Source: Rhynchopus sp. YZ270_cl-10
Taxonomy: Eukaryota > Euglenozoa > Diplonemea > Diplonemida > Diplonemidae
Length of the DNA: 64,000 nt
Direction of reading: 5' to 3'
Assembly (NCBI GenBank): GCA_964035575.1
Contig: OZ037834.1
Span: forward strand, 1,519,598 to 1,583,597
Shown here: one piece after another, positions 1 to 7,274 of the stretch
Numbering within the stretch: the first letter of the stretch is position 1
How the letters are laid out: every line of letters starts with the position of its first letter
Position numbers and translations under genes: made by a program
Notes under the pieces: generated by a model
Told to the model about the DNA's origin: nothing
The model's input: the letters and a program-made list of their open reading frames with translations, nothing else
The model's database searches: none

Positions 1-183
1 GTCATCAAGGGAAGCCGGTGATGGCTTGCCAGGCCCAGCCTGGTCACCGATTCAGAAGCAGGAAGAGGGCGGGCCCGGCCACACCCGACAGCGCCAAGCC
101 TGAGGCGAAACGGCAATGCAAGCCGGAAAAAAGGGGGCAAAAGAAATAGTAGGATCGGTAGGTAAGTAAAGTTGCTTCGTTGA
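1..183. other. Non-coding or unrecognised left edge
   Basis: I see no supported gene here. The stretch is GC-rich at its left, with an interrupted GCC/GGC-rich segment around positions 20-90, and becomes purine-rich around 120-150. It lies directly upstream of LINE-like coding remnants, so it could be the 5' untranslated part of that element or flanking host sequence. Nothing visible decides between these. Confidence 0.3.
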
Positions 184-600
184 TTGCACAAACAAAATAG
201 CAGCAACACGACCACTGCAGCCGAGGGAGAGGAGTCGAGGGAGGAGCTGCAGAGGCAGAACCTCGACCTTCTGCGACAGCTGGTGGAACTGAAGCAGCAG
301 ATAGCGTGACGGCACAGCTCACCGTCACCACCAACCAAGACACTGCGATGACAGCAAATACCCCTTCTCAAGAGGTCTCTGCCACCTCCACAACTGGGAT
401 GCACTCCACGCTCCCTAACCCCGGACCCAAACCCCTCAAGTGTCTCTCCGACAACATCAACGGATTGACACAAACGACACGAGCAGAAGCTGACGTGCCG
501 TCTGCAGGACACGGCGTTTGATGCAGGGGTGCAGGTTGTGCTTGCCCGCCCTCGCTTGGCCGACATCAAGTGTCCTGCTCAGTACAGTGTAACGCATACG
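184..600 (+). mobile_element. LINE remnant: N-terminal region and start of endonuclease domain (broken)
   Basis: Reading frames on the + strand give a short coiled-coil-like peptide (229-306, EESREELQRQNLDLLRQLVE then LKQQIA) ending in a stop. A second frame (306-521) then has a Ser/Thr/Pro-rich linker followed by PLKCLSDNINGLT. The NINGL box is the first catalytic motif of the apurinic-like endonuclease of LINEs; the usual W before it is replaced here. A third frame (from about 490) continues with LTCRLQDTAFDAGVQVVLA, matching the strand that normally precedes the catalytic QE motif, but RP stands in that place. At least two frame changes separate the pieces, so this is a dead copy. The group is probably I/ingi-like, judged by style only. 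The stretch after about 560 could already be foreign sequence. Confidence 0.5.
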
Positions 601-960
601 GGAGACAACGGGTCACTGTCGCGTTGTGGAACGCTCTGCATCTATAGTAGCAGGCGTGGGCATGTTGGCGGCTTCGACACAGAAACCTACGAGCCTGTCT
701 TCTCATTTGATTGATGCGGACAATTATGTGTACGGTGCGCCTGCCATCTCTCAGTGCAAGACACGCTGCTACCTGCCTTGTGGGGATTGCCTTCTCAAGG
801 TTGCACTTCCGGGTGGGGAGGTGGTCCGCAAAGTCGACTGCGCTTCGTGGACCTTGTTCTCCTGTGGCAGTGTTGTTGTCTCGTATGGCAAAGACGGCGT
901 CTCTGTGTATGACGAAGACCTGACGTTGCTCTGCTCTCTCTCGCACGAAGAGTGTGTTAC
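600..960 (+). pseudogene. Unidentified coding-like fragment, faintly beta-propeller-like
   Basis: Two overlapping frames (to 714, then from about 700) read like real protein: GHVGGFDTETYEPVFSF followed, after a one-frame change near 710, by DADNYVYGAPAISQCKTRCY and later CGSVVVSYGKDGVSVYDEDL. The alternation of short beta-type runs with G/D/Y turns resembles a blade of a WD or kelch-like propeller, but no diagnostic repeat signature is complete. It sits between two LINE endonuclease pieces. It may be a host-gene fragment caught between insertions or an unfamiliar part of an element. The frame runs on without a stop into the next endonuclease fragment, so the true boundary is uncertain. No function is assigned. 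Confidence 0.3.
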
Positions 961-1735
961 TCTACTGCTCGCCCAAAAAGAGTACGACGTTGTCTGCCTT
1001 AAGGAACTCAAAGCGAGCCAGACAGGCGACATTGGCTTCGACGTTTACATTATGTATGATACAAACGCATGCGTATCCAAAAGCGTGCGAAGGGGGCGAC
1101 GGCATCGGGAGGCGGCATCTACGTCCGCACCACACGCACATACAAACACATCTTCACTTCTCCAGAGAGCAGCGTGACGGAGAGACTCGCCTTCGAAGTG
1201 GAAGGTGTGCGATTCTGCAATATGCACAGGCCAAGTGCGGCAGGCCTGCACAAAAATGACACACTACGTGCCGACGGCAACGTTTCAGAACTGCCCACAC
1301 AAGGGAAGGTGGTGGTTGCGGGGACGTGAACGCGCACCACCGATCCTGGGCACACTGCACTACACGACGCTATGCCACTGCACAAAAAAGGGAAAGACAT
1401 GACTGACCCTCGTCGTACCGCCCGATCTCCCTTACCGGCAGTGTGTCGAAGGTGATGGAGAAACTGGTGGGGCGACGCATGCACCAACTGATGAGCCAGC
1501 CAGACTCTTCAGTGAACAACCTCCACTCAGCTTAGGACGAGCCACCCTCTTGCTCCACCGGAAGGCAGCAAAGGTGATCACCGGTGCGACTACATGTCGC
1601 ACGGTCAGGACGTGTTGTGGGAGGCACCGCAGACCACAGCGTACCACCAACGACTACGAGAAGTTTGTAGGACTGCCCGGCTCGCTTGGGCATGCTGTGT
1701 TTAACAAACTAAACCAGGCATTTCATAGTTCATGA
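954..1735 (+). mobile_element. LINE remnant: endonuclease and reverse-transcriptase scraps (broken, internally deleted)
   Basis: The + strand encodes EYDVVCLKELKAS, where the E of KEL is the second endonuclease catalytic motif. In the next frame (1069-1329) comes GGGIYVRTTRTYKHIF, then TERLAFEVEGVRFCN and KVVVAG, a typical endonuclease core. After another frame change GDVNAHHRSWA matches the D-x-N-A-H motif near 1320-1350. At about 1418-1530, ISLTGSVSKVMEKLVGRRM matches the YRPISLTS-x-x-KVMEKLV block of LINE reverse transcriptases. At 1550-1610, RKAAKVITGAT matches the RAA-x-xITG region that normally lies between reverse transcriptase and RNase H. The catalytic YxDD core is absent, so the middle of the polymerase has been deleted. 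There are at least three frame changes. The copy is inactive. Confidence 0.65.
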
Positions 1736-2020
1736 AATGCTAGAGACATACATCTTAGGTACGTACGTAATACGCGGCAAATAGGTAGCAAAAATAATAA
1801 AATACATAGTGAACTGAGGACTGAAAGGAAATAAGCAACAAGACTCTGTCATTGTATCGCATCTAATGGCAAACAACAGTTTGCACTGTATAAACTGTGC
1901 AATGATATGCACAACATGACCTTTTACCTCCCCGGGCCCCATCTGGGACCCTCACCACCCCCCTGGTGTGTACATACCTGCCAGCACCAGCCCCCACAAC
2001 CCACAAGAACCCACCAAAAG
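1736..2020. other. Intergenic, no gene seen
   Basis: AT-rich non-coding sequence up to about 1915, then a C-rich stretch with CCCACAACCC-type runs. Short open frames on both strands lack any recognisable protein character and coincide with low-complexity composition. Nothing further is supported. Confidence 0.5.
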
Positions 2021-2058
2021 AGTCCACCTAGGGGGACTATAGTCCCCCTAGGTGGACT
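2021..2058. repeat. Perfect 38-bp palindrome
   Basis: The left arm agtccacctagggggact (2021-2038) is followed by AT and then its exact reverse complement agtccccctaggtggact (2041-2058). The central AT is self-complementary, so all 38 bp are palindromic. A partial further copy of the arm (tagtccccctaa) lies at about 2062-2074. Such a sequence can extrude as a cruciform or fold as an RNA hairpin. It may be the core of a miniature inverted-repeat element, a terminator-like hairpin, or a recombination scar. It lies 250 bp left of duplicated unit A and is not present beside unit B. Confidence 0.9.
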
Positions 2059-2180
2059 ACATAGTCCCCCTAATCCGACACCCCAAAAGAGTAACTCCCC
2101 CCCGGGTAGACTCCACCGTGTATTCAACTTGGGAAAAAAAAAATTTTTTTCTGAGACCCCCGATTTATACCCGTCGGTTC

Positions 2181-2213
2181 GCCTAATAGTGGACCCGGGG
2201 TCTACTATTCGGC
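2181..2213. repeat. Imperfect inverted repeat
   Basis: The arms gcctaatagt and actattcggc pair with one mismatch around a GGACCCGGGGTCT centre that is itself nearly self-complementary. This is the second member of a cluster of dyads between 2020 and 2290. Confidence 0.7.
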
Positions 2214-2263
2214 CCCCCCCAGTAAGTTAAAAATCTTCAACGGTTTTTTCCATATTTTTTTTT

Positions 2264-2290
2264 TGAAGATTTTTAGACTAAAAATCTTCA
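2264..2290. repeat. Inverted repeat with 13-bp perfect arms
   Basis: tgaagatttttag (2264-2276), one A, then ctaaaaatcttca (2278-2290) form perfect arms. A third copy of the arm core (aaaaatcttca) lies at about 2229-2239, next to a run of T (2255-2263). It would make a strong AT-rich hairpin. It lies about 140 bp downstream of the end of gene A in gene A's reading direction, so a 3'-end role is possible but unproven. Confidence 0.8.
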
Positions 2291-2426
2291 GTGCGAGAAC
2301 CCTGGTTCCCATTAAACAACAAGTGTTTGGGCAAGAAAAATAACCCTCATCCTTCCACCTCCACCCGTTGTATCATTCTCTTTCAATTCCGAAGATACGA
2401 AAGTATTTAAAAAAAATACCTTGCGT

Positions 2427-5369
2427 CTAAATGAGTTTACAGAGTCGCCGTAAGAAGGGGACACGCCTTGCTACCCTAGCCTGGAATGGTGGTAGATATG
2501 TGGTCCACATGCGGTCGGGAATGCGTGAAATGCGAGAGGGCGTTGCACGCCACACAAGACGTGATGCCAACAGCAACTCGGTTGAAAAACGCACATTCTT
2601 ATGTATTCCTTCTTTTTCTTTGTTCTTTTTTTTTAGTGGGGGGTCTGGTTTTAATATAAGAGGACGCATGCAACCTAGGCGATGAGTGAACTGCAACATG
2701 CCTTTGTAGTCGAACACCACCCAACCTTCGGGACACAACTCGTCCAGCTCGCGTACGAGTTCTGCTGCAGGTTCCCCAGTGACTTCGTTGCGGATAGTAT
2801 CGTTGGCATGAGTGGTGGTGAACAGCACGGGTAGTATCCTGTATTTTTTTCCTGACAGGGTCTTTACAATGTCTGCCTCCAAGATCTTGCGGACGACACG
2901 TATGTACGCATCCCGTTCTTTCTCGTTGTTTTCCCTAAGCTGCTTCCGGTTTTTGTGCTGATATGCAAGTATAGTAGGACGTTCGTCACCGTTCATCCAC
3001 AGCGGTGCAAGGTAGTCAATCGCCGGCTCTCTGTTATGGCCAGGGTTCACATGTTGTCCCATCAGGAGTGCATGTTCAACCTGATCCGGAATATCCTTCA
3101 AAAATTTACCTTGTGGCATCTGTTCGACAGGCACACACTTTGCTGTTGCTTTGAGGTAACGGCAATCATACTTAATTATCCCGCCAGGAAACCATTCGCA
3201 GAGTTGGAGTGCTTGTTTTTTCGATGCGATGCGCGCTGCCACCTCCAAGTTCATAATGACAGACTCCATCGGAGCTCCCTCGCCTAACTGAACCGCCCTG
3301 TCTGCGAGGAAGACCTTGTTCATAGCTGCGCCAAGGTTGCGCGTTGAATTTTGCAGAGCCCACTGTCTCAGGAGAATTGGCGACAGGCACAATTTATCTT
3401 CTGCGTCTCGGTAAACAAGGTTCCGTTCCTGCAGGTCTATAGTGGTCTCTGAGTCAATTCCCTCACTAGATGATATCCAGTTCTTGACGATATCGTCAGC
3501 AATAGTTACATCAGACAAACCACTACCCTCCACTGCCTTCTCGAACAGCTTCTGGAAGTCTAAGTTCGCCTTATCCACTTGTTGGTCAGCCTCGAAGTCA
3601 AGCGCACAGAAGCCCTCGATAATGTACCGTGGATTGTGTAGCCCAATGTGGAACAGCTGACGAAATGCAGCACTTCTATCGTACAAATCATCAAAATTTG
3701 GTACAAGGCTTGCAGCAACCGCCTGCAACTTATCTTCAGGGACAGTGGGCACGGCGTAGTAATAAGGTTTTCTGCCAGAAGGGATTGTAAGCTCATTTCC
3801 CCGTTTAGTTGTCAAAGTCGTAAACATAAAGAGTGTGGGCTTCTCTCCTTGCAAGGTGTTCTCTTGATATTTGATAAGTTCACGTACTAGGTCACAGGCA
3901 TCGCTTTGAATCAGTAGCTCCAGCAACTCATCGACACACACAACCATCACCTGCTTCGTTCCAGTTTCGTCTGCCTTCATGGCCCCAACTGCCACCAGCT
4001 TTTCCCTCATCAAGTAGTCCACATCTTCTAGCGATGCTACGTGCTGCAAGTCACCAGCGTCTATCCCGTGAAACTGGAGTAATGCTTTCGCGAACCTGAC
4101 CTCTACTAACTCTTGCTTATTAATGACAGGCTCAAACCCTTCGTTTCCCGTCACTCGCACGAAGGTAACGGGATGCTCCAAATCGCTTTGCAGCAGATCG
4201 CCCTTGCAAAGCTCCACACAGAGTCTCGTTTTGCCTTTCCCCATGGCACCCTTTATGAGGAGGACTTTACGACCCTTGCCGTTTGGACTCAAGGTTGCGT
4301 CTGCAGGTAGCTTGCCGATGCAGGAAAGGATATAAGTTGATATCACGTTGAGGCTATCATCTGCGTAATACATTTTTGGCTGCATCTTGCGAATGCCTCT
4401 CCCTTGGGTCTCATACTTGAAATCCTTTTGGTGCGTGTTTGGATTCATATCGTCTCGCCACCTACCTAGGATCTCTGTGAGCAATACTGTATGGGCTTGA
4501 CCTAGCACTACGAGTGCGTCGTTTTTCCTCTTGGGAAGAGACACCCCCAGCGCCTTAGCTCTTGTGCGATGCTCCGTTGTCATGCGCGTGCGACAACTGG
4601 AGATTTTTGTTGCAAGGTCTCGAAGACTCTCTCTCCTCTTTAGAAGTCCGTTCCGTGTGTCCGGCAGTCCATCACCACCCTGCTGTTGAGCTTCCACCGC
4701 CAACCTCTGCTTCTCCTTCTCCTTCTCCACCAGAATCCCGGTCCACTTCTTCAACAGCTCCACATTATCCTGTAAGTATGTGTAAAATGAATGTACAAAA
4801 CTAGAAACAACAAAATAACAACAAAGTTGCACCACACTGTGCATCTCCACTGCCGACATTGCAACCCCAACACACACACGTTGCGAATGGGTAATGCTAG
4901 AATAATAAAATAAAAATGGGTGCGGAAAGCAAGTAGACCACTCGCCGTGCCTCCAAAAGGACCGAGGTTCCCTACGCCACACAGACAGTACAACCACATC
5001 TAATGACTCAACTCAAAGGTTGAGTGAATAGAAACTACAAAGAGTTCTACACGACACACACATGTTGCGAATGGGTCATGCTAGACAGATAAAATAAAAA
5101 ATAGGTGTAGAAAGCAAGGGTCATACCGTCTTATCCACCTTGAGCTCGACGATCTTGGCGGCGATCTTCTGCGAATCTGGCTTGCCGTCGAGAAGGACAC
5201 CCGTAATGCCAGCATCCTTCCACTGCTGTGCATTGTATGACTTCGGATCGTCCTCGTAGCCTTCAAGCAATGCAACACGAAGAGTCAGTGCGATCTCCTT
5301 CTCCTTCCGTTCAGCAACTTCCCTCCTGGCCTCTGCTGTAGGGTCATCTGGATCAGGAACAGCAGGCAT
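2427..5369 (-). CDS. Gene A: header + P-loop NTPase + putative PD-(D/E)XK nuclease, two exons (Crinkler/RHS-style)
   Basis: Proposed structure: exon 1 5369-5127 (81 codons from ATG in the context AAAAATGCC), intron 5126-4770, exon 2 4769-2427, giving 861 residues. Domains in the spliced numbering: a header, 1-81; a charged, partly coiled-coil-like segment, about 82-150; Walker A GAMGKGKT, 255-262; Walker B VMVVCVDE with D361/E362; a sensor-like LFMFTT, about 394-399; a winged-helix-like stretch ending in LSPILLRQWA, about 505-552. The C-terminal region has E583, D666 (AIDYLAPLW) and Q685-x-K687 (AYQHK), which fit the E...D...(E/Q)xK pattern of restriction-endonuclease-fold nucleases. NTPase plus nuclease is the known layout of Crinkler and trypanosome RHS-type proteins; the assignment here is by motif and not by alignment. 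There is no signal peptide or membrane segment in the spliced product. The tail after about residue 790 is Lys-rich, and its reading frame is not shared with gene B beyond NVRFST. Without splicing, the long frame could start at 4997. Confidence 0.65.
4770..5126 (-). other. Putative spliceosomal intron of gene A (357 bp, phase 0)
   Basis: The exon 1 frame ends KVDKT then GTATGA, so a GT donor coincides with the codon that leads into the stop. The acceptor is a pyrimidine-rich stretch ending ACATACTTACAG, followed in frame by GATAATGTGGAGCTG (DNVEL). Exon 1 ends on a whole codon and exon 2 starts on one. Gene B has the same arrangement with the same length. Inside the intron a segment of about 65 bp occurs twice (4871-4934 and about 5053-5118), each copy with a T-rich tract ending CTAG. 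The alternative is that the two open frames are separate genes processed independently. Confidence 0.6.
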
Positions 5370-5443
5370 TTTTGGGGAAAGGGAAAGCGGTTCGGGGTAT
5401 ATGAGGGGAAAAGGGGTTACGTTTCCTGGCGTAATGATATAGG
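5370..5443 (-). promoter_or_regulatory. Pyrimidine-rich 5' leader of gene A
   Basis: Read on the gene's strand, the 75 bp before the start codon are rich in C and T runs (CCCCTTTTCCCCTC, CTTTCCCTTTCCCC) and end in AAAAATG. The same leader precedes gene B. It could be a 5' UTR, an initiator-type promoter or a splice-leader acceptor region. I see no AG between the tract and the ATG, which argues against trans-splicing immediately before the start. Confidence 0.4.
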
Positions 5444-5543
5444 TGTGTGGAGGGGTGGGGTGGAGACAACTGAAATGTTTGATGGAATAGCAAAAAAGAT
5501 AAGGGGTGTGGGGTTCTTATTATACTTGCAGATTATACTCGCA
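5444..5543. other. Unique spacer between gene A and LINE remnant
   Basis: G-rich on the + strand (GTGTGGAGGGGTGGGGTGG), with no coding signal. This sequence is missing beside gene B, where the satellite begins instead. Confidence 0.5.
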
Positions 5544-6238
5544 CACACCACCTCGCCACTCCCGCGTAACCATCTTGACCGACTGCCAATCGCAAATCAG
5601 GGCGATCAAAGCGGGACCCACATGCGAAAGCAGCCACGCTCCACGACATCTGGACGGAAATCGGGAGACTGACGAGGAATAATATCCACATCATCCTCCA
5701 GTACGTCCCCAGCCACGCGGGCCTCCAAGGCAACGAAGCCGCCGACACGATGGCGAAACGTTACGCCAAATACCTCCCCCGACAGGAAGAACCCATCGCC
5801 CTCGTGACAGTGGAGGCATCTATCAAGGTAACCACCACCGCCCTGACACCCACACCACCACTGAAGAGCATATACGCGTACGGCGGAAGCACCTCCACCA
5901 CACACACCAACCTTCTCCGACCTTCCCTCAAGCCCACAACCCTGACGAGACGGGGAGCACGCACCATGCGTCTACTACGCACAGAACGCCACCCGCTCAT
6001 CTACGACCACCACACCTACTCCAAGGTCACGTGCCCCGCCTGCGGGAAATGCGCCGCCTCAATCGTGCACCTTCTCAAATCATGCACCGCAACGACGAAA
6101 CTCAGGAAAGCCCACGACCTGAACACCTCTACACCTCACAAGCTCATGCTCCGTGAGCCAGAACGCGTCTTGAGATTCCTCATCGCCGCTGACTTGTCTG
6201 AGGACAAGGAATCCGACCTTATGGTGATTGTGTTGTGA
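5544..6238 (+). mobile_element. LINE remnant: RNase H C-terminal half and zinc-knuckle tail (5'-truncated, one frame change)
   Basis: The frame VTILTDCQSQIRAIKAGP (about 5563-5620) carries the TD motif of RNase HI with its catalytic Asp. After a single frame change it continues HAKAATLHDIWTEIGRL, then QYVPSHAGLQGNEAADTMAK (about 5698-5757), the diagnostic VPSHAG-x-x-GNEAAD end of RNase HI with the last catalytic Asp. The frame then stays open to 6238. At about 6030-6090 it has CPACGKCAASIVHLLKSC, the CPxC...HLLxxC zinc knuckle found at the C-terminus of many LINE ORF2 proteins. The first half of RNase H and everything upstream are missing, so this is a 5'-truncated copy, as target-primed reverse transcription often leaves. 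It lies head to head with gene A, 175 bp from its start codon. Confidence 0.75.
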
Positions 6239-7109
6239 AGAGGAGAAAGAAAGTGAAGTTATTAATGCAGGCACCTCCGACTGACCCACGTACGATGCCA
6301 GCCATCCGGATGAAAGCACAAGTACCCTGCGGCCAACAACAGAAGATGTAAAAAGGAAACCTAATGACTGGCCCGTACCGTAAGAGAACGAGGGCGGTGC
6401 ACAACCACTCGACAGCCGGCGGCCCACCTTCCGTTGAAGAGTTGTGAGCTTACAGGTACTGCAGTTCGCTGCACCCAACGCTTGATGCACGATAGTCTAC
6501 ACAAGAGAGCAGAAACCCAAAAACACAAAAAGGGGTGGGCGGGGGGGTCACAACATCTCTCTCTTGGCGCCCCATGCTGTACCGACAGTTGGGCCTCACC
6601 CTTTCTCTTAGGGATATACATGGACGTCCTTACAGGCAGCACACCGTAACCCAAAGGCGTGGCAGAGAGACTCCGTAGAGCCACTCTGGCCTGACCGCTG
6701 GCCATTTATGCTCCGGGTGCGAGCACCCATCATAGCATAGGGGGGCCAGCCTGACCCAGCATTTATATACCCTGCCAGGGTGAACTTGCATAAAAGAGGG
6801 CAGGGGCGTTTAGACCCTGAGGACTAGGGGAAGTCCCGCATACCCCAACAGAAAGACAAAGGCTATGCACTGGTGATATAGGAGAGGCAGGGTTGCTGAA
6901 AAACAAAAAGACCCTGAAGGCACAAAAACGCCCCGCATACCCCTCCTCGCCTCCTGTTTTGTAATCTCTCAGGTAGGAGACATCGGTTCGAGCGGTCAAC
7001 ACCTTCATAGAGTTTCTGGAGGAACGGACCCCCGGATGCAATTTAAGGTCCAGCCCAGGACCTAAAGAAAAGAAAATTATCACAAGGGGGGTCTGTCTTT
7101 TTTATTGCA
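6239..7109. other. Region without a recognised gene, possibly partly LINE 3' tail
   Basis: I find no coding sequence I can defend. The first 120 bp, purine-rich and ending GATGTAAAAAGGAAACC at about 6345-6362, could be the 3' UTR and short A-tail of the LINE remnant. Two small perfect dyads occur: GGGTGC-GA-GCACCC at 6715-6728 and ACCCTG-C-CAGGGT at 6769-6781. A TATA-like ATTTATATAC is at 6761-6770. The right end abuts duplicated unit B at 7110. Confidence 0.4.
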
Positions 7110-7274
7110 GTTCCCATTAAACACAACAAGTGTTTGGGCAAGAAAAATAACCCTCATCCTTCCACCTCCACCCGTTGTATCATTCTCTTTCAATTCCGAA
7201 GATACGAAAGTATTTAAAAATACCTTGCGTCTAAATGAGTTTACAGAGTCGCCGTAAGAAGGGGACACGCCTTG

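Larger units (their letters stand above)
2305..5443. repeat. Duplicated unit, copy A (gene A with flanks)
   Basis: This 3.1-kb segment is repeated in the same orientation at 7110-10276. It begins at GTTCCCATTAAAC and ends near GGCGTAATGATATAGG. The central part keeps a constant offset of 4,812 bp and looks identical wherever I compared it: all the incidental open frames between 2955 and 4335 recur unchanged at 7767-9147. Small indels occur near both ends and in the intron. The left junction of each copy lies in unrelated sequence, so the duplication boundary is sharp on that side. On the right, copy A runs into unique sequence and a LINE remnant, while copy B runs straight into the satellite. 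Confidence 0.9.

Noticed and set aside
566-946. 126-codon - strand frame over the left LINE region
   Set aside because: Arg/His/Cys-rich composition without domain character, antisense to better-supported + strand coding remnants.
1924-2230. Proline- or glycine-rich frames on both strands
   Set aside because: They arise from C-rich low-complexity sequence around the palindrome and show no protein family features.
2431-2685. Small + strand frame (MSLQSRRKKGTRL...) seen in both duplicated units (also 7235-7471)
   Set aside because: It lies opposite the 3' end of genes A and B. Its conservation follows from the near-identity of the DNA and its end differs between copies, so it is probably a shadow.
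4751-4999. Membrane-like N-terminus of the unspliced gene A frame (CNFVVILLFLVLYIHF in another frame; CCYFVVSSFVHS in frame)
   Set aside because: It falls in the proposed intron, and the frame is broken in copy B just before the acceptor, so a signal or membrane segment here is unlikely to be translated.
6763-7083. 106-codon - strand frame left of unit B
   Set aside because: No recognisable domain, Ser/Cys/Phe-rich composition and no copy beside unit A; not supported as a gene.
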